The notes under the pieces were generated by a model, which saw only the letters and a program-made list of their open reading frames with translations, ran no database searches and was not told the DNA's origin. A DNA stretch of 64,000 nt from Streptococcus sp. 2342 (GTDB taxonomy: Bacteria > Bacillota > Bacilli > Lactobacillales > Streptococcaceae), in the NCBI RefSeq assembly GCF_013276795.1, contig NZ_VMLR01000005.1, forward strand, positions 27,413-91,412, in the 5' to 3' direction. The position numbers and the translations under genes were made by a program. Below, piece by piece: positions 18,274 to 26,574 of the stretch; position 1 is the stretch's first letter, and every line of letters begins with the position of its first letter.

Positions 18274-19410
18274 TTATTCTTCTACAGTATCGTTTTCTGC
18301 TTCCAAATCTACCGAACCAGCTTCTTCCATGGCTTCAAATTCGCTAGCAGACTTGATATCGATACGGTAACCAGTCAAGTGAGCTGCCAAGCGAACGTTT
18401 TGCCCACGACGACCGATAGCAAGAGAAAGCTTGTTATCAGGAACAACCACCAAGGCACGTTTGCTGTCGTTTTCATCAAAGATAACTTGGTCAACCTCAG
18501 CAGGAGCGATGGCATTGTAGATAAATTCAGCTGGATCTGCTACCCACTCGATAACATCGATATTTTCTTCGATTGGTACCATGCGGTCATTTTTAGAATC
18601 GTAACGAGCTGGGTGGAATTTGCTAGTAATCTTCTTGATATTAGCACCACCGCGTCCAACGATTGTACCGATAGCGTCTACGTTTGGATTATGGCTACGA
18701 ACTGCAACCTTCGTACGGTCACCAGCTTCACGAGCCACACTCATGATTTCAACAGTTCCGTCATAAACTTCTGGAATTTCTTGCTCCATCAAGCGTTTGA
18801 TCATTTCTGGATGGCTACGGCTAACAAAGACGTTGACACCGCGAGGGTTGTCTTCAACCTTGTAGACATACACTTCAATACGATCATGAGAAGCAAAAAC
18901 TTCACCAGGGATTTGGTCTTGTTTTGACAATTGGGCTTCGATGCTGCCAAGGTTGACATAAATGAAGCGGTTGTCAAAGCGTTCTACTGTACCAGACATG
19001 ATTTCTTGCTCATGTTCTTTGTAAGTATTGTAAGTGATGGCACGTGTTTGCTTGCGCATTTTTTCCATGATGGTTTGTTTGGCAGATTGGGCTGCTACAC
19101 GACCAAACTCAGCAGGCGCTTCTTCAAACTTAATCTTATCACCAAGCTCATAGGCTGAATTGATAGCAAGAGCATCTTTCAAGCTGATTTCCAAACGGCT
19201 ATCAAATACTTCATCAACTACTTCACGGACAGTATAAACTGTAAAGTCACCTGTTTTTTCGTTGAAGTCAATAGCTACACTGTCTGATTGACCATAGCGT
19301 CTGCGATAAGCGGAACGAAGCGACTCTACTACTGCGTCGATGATGTCTTCTTTTTTGATTCCCTTGTCTTCTTCCAAAATGCGGAAGGCCTCTAGCATTT
19401 CTTTACTCAT
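18274..19410 (-). CDS. nusA: Transcription termination/antitermination protein NusA
   Basis: A 378-residue RNA polymerase-binding factor acting in pausing, termination and antitermination. Order: N-terminal polymerase-binding domain (1-125), S1 domain (about 130-200), then two KH domains (GTIVGRGGANIKKI; SLAIGRRGQNVRLA). The C-terminal acidic repeats of enterobacterial NusA are absent, as is normal for streptococci. It lies 43 bases after rimP. Confidence 0.97.
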   Translation of the reverse strand: MSKEMLEAFRILEEDKGIKKEDIIDAVVESLRSAYRRRYGQSDSVAIDFNEKTGDFTVYTVREVVDEVFDSRLEISLKDALAINSAYELGDKIKFEEAPAEFGRVAAQSAKQTIMEKMRKQTRAITYNTYKEHEQEIMSGTVERFDNRFIYVNLGSIEAQLSKQDQIPGEVFASHDRIEVYVYKVEDNPRGVNVFVSRSHPEMIKRLMEQEIPEVYDGTVEIMSVAREAGDRTKVAVRSHNPNVDAIGTIVGRGGANIKKITSKFHPARYDSKNDRMVPIEENIDVIEWVADPAEFIYNAIAPAEVDQVIFDENDSKRALVVVPDNKLSLAIGRRGQNVRLAAHLTGYRIDIKSASEFEAMEEAGSVDLEAENDTVEE

Positions 19411-19453
19411 GTTTTCTTCACTTTTGAATTCTCAAAAGCTATCCTTTCTTTTT

Positions 19454-19933
19454 CTATAATTTTACTGCTAAACGTGCTTTTGATACTAAACTGTATGGAA
19501 TTTGGACAGTTTTCTTACGTGTCTTGTCCATATATTCCATAGTCAACTCATCCTCTTCAAAGGCCAACAAGGTTCCTTCAAAGACCTTTTGCTTATCAAT
19601 GGCTTGGTAGAGCCCGACATGGATGTATTTCCCAACCGCTCCAGCAACGGCATCCTTGGTTTTTAAAGGACGTTCCAAGCCTGGACTGGTGATTTCTAGG
19701 AAATATTGTTCTGGGAAGGGATCTGGCTTGATGGTGTCTAGGACAGGACTGATCATTTCTGTCAAGTCTGCCGTGTCGTTCAAGGTAATTCCTTCAGGTT
19801 TATCTACAAAAATACTGAGAATCATGTCACTGCCAATCTTTCCATACTCGATATCCACGAGTTCGAAAGGAGCTTCTATGACAGGTTCTACAACTTCTCT
19901 GACTAATTCTACGATTGTTGCGATTGCGTCCAC
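19454..19933 (-). CDS. rimP: Ribosome maturation factor RimP
   Basis: A 159-residue protein needed for 30S subunit maturation, with the family core [15 protein letters not shown] and [16 protein letters not shown]. It is the first gene of the nusA operon. The start is odd. The annotated GTG at 19931-19933 overlaps the Shine-Dalgarno GAGGAGG with no spacing, and no ATG or TTG lies just downstream. An ATC codon at residue 4 has good 8-base spacing from GGAGG. The true start is therefore uncertain by three codons. Confidence 0.92.
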
Positions 19934-19947
19934 CTCCTCATAAGCAA

Positions 19948-19971
19948 GAGGCGAAGATATTTCCCCGCCTC
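19948..19971 (-). promoter_or_regulatory. Leader hairpin before rimP
   Basis: GAGGCG and CGCCTC pair around a 12-base loop in the 5' leader, ending about 9 bases before the ribosome-binding site. It may affect transcript stability or translation of rimP. Confidence 0.5.
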
Positions 19972-19993
19972 ACTTTCTCATATTCTTACTCTT

Positions 19994-20022
19994 AGTATAG
20001 CACATTTGCTAACTTATGTAAA
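19994..20022 (-). promoter_or_regulatory. Promoter of the rimP-nusA-infB operon
   Basis: On the minus strand TTTACA (20017-20022) and TATACT (19994-19999) are 17 bases apart, with TG at the extended -10. Confidence 0.8.
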
Positions 20023-20038
20023 GCAAAAGCACTTGTAC

Positions 20039-20054
20039 AGCCTGATTTCAGGCT
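20039..20054. terminator. Short hairpin after trmB
   Basis: AGCCTGA and TCAGGCT form a perfect 7-base stem just beyond the trmB stop. The T-rich flank favours the plus direction, so its role as a terminator for trmB is weak. Confidence 0.4.
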
Positions 20055-20059
20055 ATTTC

Positions 20060-20695
20060 TTAAAATTCTGCCTCAACTCGGTAGATAACTTGCCCCTTGT
20101 TGGAGAATTTTTGCTCGTATTCCGTCATGACATTGCCTTCAAAATCGCTGGCATGTAAATCAAGCCAGACACCATTGAGCTTCATGCCATACTGAGAAAA
20201 GCTCACTAGGCTGTACTCAAACAAGCCACGGTTATCCGTCTTGAAATGAATTTCTCCATTTTCAGGCAAGATACGTTTGAAGGTATCCAAGAAGGTCTTG
20301 TAGGTCAAACGACGCTTTTCATGGCGTTTTTTAGGCCAAGGATCTGAAAAGTTCAGATACAAGCGATCAATCTCACCGTCTTCAAAATAGTCAGTCAAGT
20401 CAGAACCATCTACCCACAAGAGCTTGATATTCGGTACTCCAACTTCAAGCACCTTGTCCAAAGCGTAGCTCAAAACAGACTTTTGAATGTCAATCCCGAT
20501 ATAGTTGATGTCCGGGTTTTGCTTTGCCATCCCTGAAACAAAGGCACCCTTTCCACTTCCTACTTCCACATGAATGGGATTATCATTTCCAAACAAGTCC
20601 CGCCATTTTCCCTTAGCTTCTAGGGGATTGAGGATCACATACTGGGGATTTGCCTCTAGTAATTCTGTGGCCCCTTTACGATTTCTAACTCTCAT
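20060..20695 (-). CDS. trmB: tRNA (guanine-N7)-methyltransferase
   Basis: A 211-residue methyltransferase that places m7G at position 46 of tRNA using SAM. The motif [11 protein letters not shown] near residue 45 binds SAM, and [14 protein letters not shown] is the family's catalytic segment. I chose the ATG at 20695, which overlaps the ccrZ stop (ATGA); a longer frame would run inside ccrZ. Confidence 0.96.
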   Translation of the reverse strand: MRVRNRKGATELLEANPQYVILNPLEAKGKWRDLFGNDNPIHVEVGSGKGAFVSGMAKQNPDINYIGIDIQKSVLSYALDKVLEVGVPNIKLLWVDGSDLTDYFEDGEIDRLYLNFSDPWPKKRHEKRRLTYKTFLDTFKRILPENGEIHFKTDNRGLFEYSLVSFSQYGMKLNGVWLDLHASDFEGNVMTEYEQKFSNKGQVIYRVEAEF

Positions 20696-21486
20696 CTTCT
20701 CTTTCCATACTTGTCTCGGAAGTGACGCAAGCCATGAATCTCCCGATTGACATTTTCTAAATCTTGGTTCATATAATACTTGGAAATCTGGCTCAAGTAA
20801 GACAATTGACCGTACCAATACAATTTACTTAATACCGTCTGATTGTACTTGTAACCGTAGTAGGTCAACCATTCCTTCCACTGATGTTCTGGAATATAAT
20901 GGCAGAGCATATGGGCCACATCAAACATGCGGTCGGTCAAGCGAACCGAATCCCAATCTACCAAATAAATCAAGCCACTATCTGTCTCAATCCAATTACT
21001 ATGTCGTACATCTCCATGGACAATGGTCGCATAGTCCTCTCTAAATCCTGGAATAGTCTGACGTAAATCAGCCATCACTTCACTGATAAAATGATTTTTA
21101 CGCAAAGCATCTGGAGCCGTTTCTTGCCAAGACTGTAGTAAATCTACAGGTGTTTCCATGGCATAGCCCAAACGACTCAACTGTGTCATCAACGGACGTG
21201 AGCGATGAAGACGGGTTAAAATATTGACGATTTGCTTACGATTCATATCATAGGGGGTCAATATCTTGCCTGTCAACCATTCTTGAGCACACATATCACG
21301 CCCATCTGCCAAACGGCGACTCCATAATAATTGTGGAGCAATTTGTTCTCTAGCTAGACCAGGTAGGATTGGAGAGGTGTTCATTTTTACAAAGATGCGC
21401 TTCCCATCAGGATAGCTACCCATATAAGCCTTGCCACTTTTCCCAGGTATGGGAGTCAGTGTTAGCTCATTATCACCCAAATCCAT
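20692..21486 (-). CDS. ccrZ: Cell cycle regulator CcrZ (phosphotransferase fold)
   Basis: A 264-residue protein of the choline/aminoglycoside kinase-like fold that I recognise as CcrZ. In pneumococcus CcrZ links cell division to DnaA-dependent replication initiation and acts at midcell. The catalytic loop [10 protein letters not shown] and the metal loop LVDWDSVRL are present. It is directly coupled to trmB. A promoter lies at 21516-21544. Confidence 0.92.
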   Translation of the reverse strand: MDLGDNELTLTPIPGKSGKAYMGSYPDGKRIFVKMNTSPILPGLAREQIAPQLLWSRRLADGRDMCAQEWLTGKILTPYDMNRKQIVNILTRLHRSRPLMTQLSRLGYAMETPVDLLQSWQETAPDALRKNHFISEVMADLRQTIPGFREDYATIVHGDVRHSNWIETDSGLIYLVDWDSVRLTDRMFDVAHMLCHYIPEHQWKEWLTYYGYKYNQTVLSKLYWYGQLSYLSQISKYYMNQDLENVNREIHGLRHFRDKYGKRR

Positions 21487-21515
21487 TTCTTTCCTCCGTA
21501 TAAAGTTTCCTTACT

Positions 21516-21544
21516 ATTCTACTAGTTTTTGGTCTATTCGTCAA
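21516..21544 (-). promoter_or_regulatory. Promoter of ccrZ-trmB
   Basis: On the minus strand TTGACG (21539-21544), a 17-base spacer and TAGAAT (21516-21521) lie 30 bases before the ccrZ start, which has GGAGG upstream. Confidence 0.8.
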
Positions 21545-21603
21545 CCGCTCCACGCCCGATTCTCAAAGAAAAGCCTCTGGATTGGCTTGGGTATCATTAT
21601 AGA

Positions 21604-21642
21604 AAGAAAAAGGCAAGCACCGTCTTCTGCTTACCTTTCATG
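21604..21642 (-). terminator. Terminator after pncP-like gene
   Basis: On the minus strand AAAGGTAAGC and GCTTGCCTTT pair around a loop and are followed by TTCTTTC, directly after the CPBP protease-like gene. Confidence 0.75.
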
Positions 21643-21646
21643 ATTT

Positions 21647-22258
21647 CTAGAAATAAGTTAAGAGTGGCAAACTGTTGTAAAACATATGGACTAGAGTAGA
21701 AACCCATAGGTTTTGGCTTTTTTTATAAGCAAAGCCCAGTAACAAGCCCCCAAGTAGATAAAAAATAAACGAAGGGACATTAGAAGGACCATGCATGAAC
21801 GAAAAGAGTGAGGAAGTTAGCACAAGCCCTAACCAAGAATTGTCAAAAACCGCACCTTGAAGAAGTCCTCTGAAAATGAGTTCCTCCTGGATGGGTCCAA
21901 AAACTGAGGAAGTCAAAATCAAAGACAGGGAAATTCCTCTGCTGACTTCCGCCAAGTGTTGAACTCCTGCGCCAGAAGAAATAGCGAAGAAATGAATATA
22001 AACCAGCGTCTCAAGCACACTTAGAAGAAAGATTGCAATGAAAAGTAAAAGTTGTTTCCTGCTTAACATCCCAAAAGAAATCATTTCAAACTTTCTAGCA
22101 TAAGCAACACTCAGAGAGGTTACTAGAAGACTTACAATAATCAATGCAGATTCATTTTGAAAAAAATCCCCATGATTAATCGTATAAGGAACTGTAATGA
22201 CGATTAGTAGTACTAAAAATCCAAAGCACAAGGCATGAAATTTATCAAAAAACTCCAT
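21647..22258 (-). CDS. pncP: CPBP intramembrane metalloprotease, PncP-like
   Basis: A 203-residue polytopic membrane protein of the CPBP (Abi) family. It has the EELIFRG motif (FGPIQEELIFRGLL) and a later histidine motif (SLFSFMHGPSN). In blp loci PncP-type proteins are linked to bacteriocin immunity. I chose the ATG at 22258 with GAGGAG upstream over a TTG at 22282. It lies 30 bases after blpZ, last in the immunity run. Confidence 0.82.
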   Translation of the reverse strand: MEFFDKFHALCFGFLVLLIVITVPYTINHGDFFQNESALIIVSLLVTSLSVAYARKFEMISFGMLSRKQLLLFIAIFLLSVLETLVYIHFFAISSGAGVQHLAEVSRGISLSLILTSSVFGPIQEELIFRGLLQGAVFDNSWLGLVLTSSLFSFMHGPSNVPSFIFYLLGGLLLGFAYKKSQNLWVSTLVHMFYNSLPLLTYF

Positions 22259-22288
22259 AAAATTATTCTCCTCAAGAAACAAACTTCT

Positions 22289-22537
22289 CTACACGTCATC
22301 CTTTAGTGCTAGTCTTTCCAAAACAAACCATTTGAGTAACCAAAACCCGACCACATAGCCAGCCCCTAAGAATATAGCCATTAAAGATAACATGGGATTT
22401 AGGAAATAAAAGACCACCACAGATACAAAGGTTAGCACAAAAACGTTAAAAGCAATGGTGTCAGAAGCCAAGACCAAAATATAAGGTGTCAACCAGTCTA
22501 AGGTTTTGGAATCTAGGAAAAATAAGTGTTTATACAT
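22289..22537 (-). CDS. blpZ: BlpZ-like immunity-region membrane protein
   Basis: An 82-residue protein with two or three membrane segments (YILVLASDTIAFNVFVL, FLNPMLSLMAIFLGAGYV). I recognise it as BlpZ of the pneumococcal blp locus, where it lies next to pncP. Its molecular role is not known; immunity is assumed from location. AGGGGAGG precedes the ATG. Confidence 0.82.
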   Translation of the reverse strand: MYKHLFFLDSKTLDWLTPYILVLASDTIAFNVFVLTFVSVVVFYFLNPMLSLMAIFLGAGYVVGFWLLKWFVLERLALKDDV

Positions 22538-22595
22538 GATGACCTCCCCTTGTCAGACTATAGACTAGTTCCATATTAAGAAGAAAGTTCTTCCT

Positions 22596-23000
22596 CTACT
22601 TTTTATAATACTTCAAGCCCCAAATGAGCAGAAGCATGATAAGCAAGCAGAGAATAGCGCCAATATAGGCAATTAATTGTTGATAGAATTCTCCTGCTGT
22701 TATACCTCTATACAAACAGATAATAGACATAAAGCCTGTCAAACCGATGAACATAAGTTGATTGGTTCTAGGACTAACCAAATCATCATCTTCAAACTCT
22801 CTTATCCTCATCTCCCTAGTGAGGTAAACAGTAACCAAAATCGAAGCCAAGTTAATAACCACTAAGAGAAATTGGAAGACCAAGGAAAAATTTAAAAACT
22901 GACGAGATAGAAATAGATAAGTGGAGACAAGCAAGGGCAACTGCCCTAGGAACAATCTCGTAAGGAAGATGTTCCGTTTTTTAGCAAGAAAAGCTTTCAT
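22596..23000 (-). CDS. Membrane protein of the blp immunity region
   Basis: A 134-residue protein with about four membrane helices (LFLGQLPLLVSTYLFLS and others) and a short acidic loop FEDDDLV. The basic start MKAFLAKKRNIFLTR is typical of Pnc-type immunity proteins. I chose the ATG at 23000 with GGAG 7 bases upstream. It overlaps the stop of the 54-residue gene. I am not certain which pnc name applies. Confidence 0.72.
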   Translation of the reverse strand: MKAFLAKKRNIFLTRLFLGQLPLLVSTYLFLSRQFLNFSLVFQFLLVVINLASILVTVYLTREMRIREFEDDDLVSPRTNQLMFIGLTGFMSIICLYRGITAGEFYQQLIAYIGAILCLLIMLLLIWGLKYYKK

Positions 23001-23161
23001 TTCTTTGCTCCTTTCTTTTTCATTAAAGCAAAATAAATCATAAATGCAATCACATAGGCTATGGTATAAAATAGCTGATACCAAGCACTCTCCCTAAGCG
23101 GATATAGAAAGATGGACATGATCAGATACAAGATGAAAATGACAAATATTTTTTTCTTCAT
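22997..23161 (-). CDS. Small membrane peptide (54 aa), blp immunity type
   Basis: A 54-residue ORF starting MKKKIFVIFILYLIMSIF and ending YFALMKKKGAKK, with two membrane segments and basic ends. AGGAGG lies 6 bases before the ATG, and the stop overlaps the next start (ATGA). It is the first gene after a clear BlpR-type promoter. Small two-helix proteins of this shape serve as bacteriocin immunity proteins in related loci. It has no double-glycine leader, so it is not a secreted bacteriocin. Confidence 0.72.
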   Translation of the reverse strand: MKKKIFVIFILYLIMSIFLYPLRESAWYQLFYTIAYVIAFMIYFALMKKKGAKK

Positions 23162-23207
23162 AAGATTTCCTCCTGAATGTTTGTTGAGTAAGAACCTTTA
23201 CACTGTT

Positions 23208-23274
23208 AGTATAGCACTCATTTTGACCTTGGATCACTCAAATCATAAATGGTCATCAAAACATCTTGAATTGT
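23208..23274 (-). promoter_or_regulatory. BlpR-type promoter of the immunity operon
   Basis: On the minus strand the direct repeats ACAATTCAAG (23265-23274) and ACCATTTATG (23244-23253) are 11 bases apart. After 30 bases comes TATACT (23208-23213) with an upstream TG. No good -35 is present. This matches the layout of promoters bound by BlpR/ComE-type regulators. Confidence 0.82.
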
Positions 23275-23283
23275 TAAAAAATT

Positions 23284-23313
23284 TAAAAAGCAAGCATGAA
23301 AAACATACTTGCC
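23284..23313 (-). terminator. Terminator before the immunity operon
   Basis: On the minus strand GCAAGTATG, a TTTTT loop, CATGCTTGC and a T run end the transcript of the 118-residue membrane protein gene. Confidence 0.85.
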
Positions 23314-23362
23314 CTAGGGGAACTTAACAATGTGAAAATACAAAATCGAAAGCTATTCAGCC

Positions 23363-23719
23363 TTACTTCCGTATGTTTTCATATATTCTCATAATCGCAA
23401 TAAGGATAGCAGCTGTCCCACTTGCCAAAGCGATAAGGGTAATGATAATGTTGAGGATTTCAGGCGTACTCCCTATTCTGTTGATAAGACGGAGTAGGGA
23501 TATAACTGTCAACTGAATCAGGAGTATTGATTCTACTCTTACCATTGAAGTAAGTCTGTTTTCAACTGCATATAAAAAGGCTGGCAGCAAAACACAGGCT
23601 ATAGCAATCACAAACAGGTTGCCCCCTGTTTCTTCTCCCTTGTTCACCACGGAAATCATGAGAAGATTTGATGCTATGATCAACGTAGAACAGATGATAA
23701 AAAAGGATTTCTTATTCAT
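23363..23719 (-). CDS. Four-helix membrane protein, blp region
   Basis: A 118-residue membrane protein with four hydrophobic segments (residues about 5-25, 32-52, 62-82 and 90-112). The shape and place suggest a blp immunity-region protein (BlpX-like is possible), but I cannot assign it. GAGG lies 8 bases before the ATG. It lies 68 bases after blpH, where blpC and blpAB would normally be, and ends at a terminator. Confidence 0.65.
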   Translation of the reverse strand: MNKKSFFIICSTLIIASNLLMISVVNKGEETGGNLFVIAIACVLLPAFLYAVENRLTSMVRVESILLIQLTVISLLRLINRIGSTPEILNIIITLIALASGTAAILIAIMRIYENIRK

Positions 23720-23787
23720 ATAGGATACCTCATATACTATGGCATTTTAATTGATGACTGCAGGCAGTACTTCTTTCCACAAGTCTT

Positions 23788-25137
23788 CTAATCATCAACT
23801 GACATCGAGTGAACTGTTAAAACCTGACGAAAGACTTGATTTTGGCAGGTGGTATTTAGACTGGTATTAGGATGACTTGCCACAATCTTCATAACGGTAT
23901 AGAGACCAACTCCTCTCTCCTCCCCTTTAGAACTGGTTCCAAAGGAGAAAATCTCAGAAATGTCTATACCCTCTTCTTTGATGGCATTTTCGATGATAAA
24001 GGTCTCCTGTGCCCCATTTTTTAAAAAGGCGATTGAAACATGAGGTTGACTAGCCTCTGCACTGGCTTCAATAGCGTTGTCACAAAGGATAGACACAATG
24101 GTTAGAAAATCAAGTAGACTCATCCCCTCTACCTGAATCTCCTCTGGAACTTCTACATTAAAGACAATGTTCTTATCTCTGGCTTTTAAAAACTTTCCTG
24201 CTAGGAGACTTTTGAGGGCTTTATCACGAATATTCACCAATCGGCCCAGGTCATATTTATTGTCCTGCAATTTTTCACTAGAATCCTTTAAGACAGAGTC
24301 GTAGACCTCTTTTATCTGCTCCATATCCTCCTCTTCAATGCCCAGACGTAAACTGGTCAAGAGGTTGGTGTAGTCATGGCGAAAACTCCGTACTTCCTTG
24401 TAAAGTTCCTCTATATGCCGACTATAGCGTTCCATATCTCTGTAGCGCAAGGCCTGTTCTTGGTCCAGTCTCTCATGGAGTTTGTCCTTCAAATAGGTAT
24501 CCAGCTTCTTGATAATCCCCATAAAAAAGAGTAGGTAAAACACTAGAATCAGATGGCGAACAGTCGTTGATTGAATACCTTGTACATTTTCAAAATAAGA
24601 CAGACTTTGCATCACTAGATAGTAAGCCCCCATTATCCAGTTAATCTTAGTCAGGGACTTTTGAAAACCTTTATCGAGAATCTCCCTTCTCAAACTAGTA
24701 AAATCATAGTCTAACCATTTCAAAAAGGCTAGAGAAATAAAGCAAATGAAAATTTTTATACATAACCAAATAAAAGAGCGGTCATCATACACATGCCCTT
24801 GCCCCAAAAATGGAAGCACAAAATAGGAGACTACCCTGAAAAAAAGATTCACCAACATCATTGGAAAGAGACCATAAAAGAAGAGTAGTTTTTTAGGAAG
24901 CCCTCTTAACAATAAGAAAGATAAACCAATGCCGTACAAGGGTTCCATAAAATAAGATAGGTAAGTATTTCCTACTATATAGCTAATCGTTACAAAAACA
25001 ACTGCTAAAAGTAGCTTAAAAAGAAAGGACTTAAAAACTCTCTCCAGAGTTAGAACAATTCCATCCACCTTAAAAAATATAAACAATTCCAATCCAGATA
25101 TCAAAAACACATATACTATCTTCCAAACTAATTCCAT
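23788..25137 (-). CDS. blpH: BlpH-like sensor histidine kinase
   Basis: A 449-residue kinase of the HPK10/ComD group that senses a peptide pheromone. The first 200 residues hold about six or seven membrane segments. A coiled linker follows, then the phosphoacceptor box RSFRHDYTNLL near residue 244 and the ATPase motifs DNAIEAS and GVGLYTV. The signalling partner is the adjacent blpR. No blpC-like pheromone gene follows. In the blp system the membrane part decides pheromone specificity. Confidence 0.87.
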   Translation of the reverse strand: MELVWKIVYVFLISGLELFIFFKVDGIVLTLERVFKSFLFKLLLAVVFVTISYIVGNTYLSYFMEPLYGIGLSFLLLRGLPKKLLFFYGLFPMMLVNLFFRVVSYFVLPFLGQGHVYDDRSFIWLCIKIFICFISLAFLKWLDYDFTSLRREILDKGFQKSLTKINWIMGAYYLVMQSLSYFENVQGIQSTTVRHLILVFYLLFFMGIIKKLDTYLKDKLHERLDQEQALRYRDMERYSRHIEELYKEVRSFRHDYTNLLTSLRLGIEEEDMEQIKEVYDSVLKDSSEKLQDNKYDLGRLVNIRDKALKSLLAGKFLKARDKNIVFNVEVPEEIQVEGMSLLDFLTIVSILCDNAIEASAEASQPHVSIAFLKNGAQETFIIENAIKEEGIDISEIFSFGTSSKGEERGVGLYTVMKIVASHPNTSLNTTCQNQVFRQVLTVHSMSVDD

Positions 25138-25150
25138 TCCAGCACCTCAC

Positions 25151-25888
25151 TCAATGTAAGTTATTGATAGCCTCAGATACTTCCCTGACCTTATAACGCG
25201 CTATCATACAGCTTCCCCCATTGGGAAAGAAAAGGAGTTTTTCTTTCTTATCCAAACGAACTACATTGGCAGGATTGATGAGAAAAGAGCGATGGCACTG
25301 CAAGAGACGGGGTTCCTGCTTGAAAACCTCCTCTAAACTCGCTGTAAATTCCAATCTGTCTGTCTTGGTATAGAGAATAACACGATGGGCTCTGGGCGAT
25401 GTTTCGAGATAGTAAACCTCTTGAAAAGGATACTGAAATTGGGCAAATTTTGATTTAAAGTAAAAGCAATCTTCCGCCAGACTCTTACTATCTTGACTAT
25501 TGGCATAGAGGAGGGCTGTCTCGATCCGAGACTCAAACTCCTCAGCTGACAAGGCCTTATCAATATAGTCCAAAGCAGACACTTGGTAGCGAAAGGACAG
25601 GGGCATAAACTCCGAGTGAGTCGTCACAAAGACAATCAGGGCATAAGGATCCCGATCCCGAATCTTTCTAGCCACTTCCAGACCCTTCATCTCCTCATTT
25701 CGAATCTCAATATCCAAAAAGAATAGCTGATGGGCTCCCTTCTCATGCACCTCTGCCAGCAGCTGGTCTGGCTTACCAAAAACTTCAAAAGAGCTGGGAG
25801 TGATATGATGCTCCTTCAAGAGTTTCTCAATCGTCGTTTCAATCCTAGTCTGTTGGGAAAAATCATCTTCTAAAACAAATATTCTCAT
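25151..25888 (-). CDS. blpR: BlpR response regulator (LytTR)
   Basis: A 245-residue regulator that I recognise closely as pneumococcal BlpR. The receiver domain has acidic EDD at 7-9 and the phosphoacceptor Asp in LFFLDIEIRN. The C-terminal LytTR domain (CHRSFLINPANVV) binds paired direct repeats. I chose the ATG at 25888 with GGAG upstream; the longer frame lacks a site. Its targets in this window are the boxes at 26055-26085 and 23244-23274. Confidence 0.93.
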   Translation of the reverse strand: MRIFVLEDDFSQQTRIETTIEKLLKEHHITPSSFEVFGKPDQLLAEVHEKGAHQLFFLDIEIRNEEMKGLEVARKIRDRDPYALIVFVTTHSEFMPLSFRYQVSALDYIDKALSAEEFESRIETALLYANSQDSKSLAEDCFYFKSKFAQFQYPFQEVYYLETSPRAHRVILYTKTDRLEFTASLEEVFKQEPRLLQCHRSFLINPANVVRLDKKEKLLFFPNGGSCMIARYKVREVSEAINNLH

Positions 25889-26054
25889 CTTCTTACTCTC
25901 CTTGTTTCGATTTCTTCCTAAAAATAGAATAGCAAAAATACTATGATACAAGCCCACCCAATCCTAAACAGGCCTTTAACGCTCCTGAAAGGTATCTTGT
26001 TCCTCAAATAAGCATGATAATCTTACCACTATTTTATCATAAAATCTTAACAGT
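25889..26054. other. Divergent spacer between blpR and blpT, no blpS
   Basis: About 165 bases with no gene, followed by the blpT promoter. In pneumococcal blp loci a small LytTR gene, blpS, often lies here; it is absent. No strong blpR promoter was found. Confidence 0.5.
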
Positions 26055-26121
26055 ACCATTCAGGAAATTTCAAGAACAATTAAAGATTTGATGGTGAAAA
26101 AGGAGATAAAAGTGATAAACT
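26055..26121 (+). promoter_or_regulatory. BlpR-type promoter of blpT
   Basis: The direct repeats ACCATTCAGG (26055-26064) and ACAATTAAAG (26076-26085) are 11 bases apart. Exactly 30 bases later comes TAAACT (26116-26121). The spacing equals that of the box at 23208-23274 on the other strand. Confidence 0.8.
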
Positions 26122-26183
26122 GACAGTATCAAAACACAGTTGCTAGAAACAAGACTGGCACCAAGATTAAAGGAGGAATTCTC

Positions 26184-26513
26184 ATGACAGATACAGACCC
26201 TATCAAAAGAGCTCAGACTTTGATTACTGACTTAAACAAAGCCTACCAAGCATGCAAACAGGCAAGCGCTGACGACGTCCGCTTTCAGGAGCAGCTAAAC
26301 TCTATTCTTGGTTTTCTAGCCAAGTCTGAGACAGTGGATAATCGAGTCTTGATTGAACTGGAAAAATTTTACCAGACTTCCAGCCTTCTCATGGGACTCA
26401 GTGCTCTCAATCCAGATGCTCCAACTCGCGCCGCTTGGCGGGCCTATGACCGCTTCCACTTTGACCAAGTCAAGACCAAGTTGAGTCTCTACGGACCAAC
26501 CATTATCCTGTAG
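26184..26513 (+). CDS. blpT: BlpT protein
   Basis: A 109-residue soluble helical protein that I recognise as BlpT, a member of the blp regulon with unknown function. AAAGGAGG lies 8 bases before the ATG. It is driven by the BlpR-type repeats upstream and points away from blpR. A bidirectional terminator follows at 26518. Confidence 0.88.
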   Translation: MTDTDPIKRAQTLITDLNKAYQACKQASADDVRFQEQLNSILGFLAKSETVDNRVLIELEKFYQTSSLLMGLSALNPDAPTRAAWRAYDRFHFDQVKTKLSLYGPTIIL

Positions 26514-26517
26514 AAAA

Positions 26518-26554
26518 TAAAAGAAGCTGAGACAGACTGAACTCAACTTCTTTT
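26518..26554. terminator. Bidirectional terminator between blpT and ecsB
   Basis: AAAGAAGCTGAG pairs with ACTCAACTTCTTT around a 9-base loop and has T runs on both strands. It serves the converging blpT and ecsB transcripts. Confidence 0.8.
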
Positions 26555-26574
26555 TTAGTGTCATATAGGCAATG

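Noticed and set aside
20696..20818. Longer N-terminus for TrmB
   Set aside because: It lies wholly inside ccrZ, and the family start at 20695 overlaps the ccrZ stop.
23720..23787. A 21-codon frame after blpH as a possible blpC pheromone gene
   Set aside because: It has no double-glycine leader, no ribosome-binding site and is far too short.
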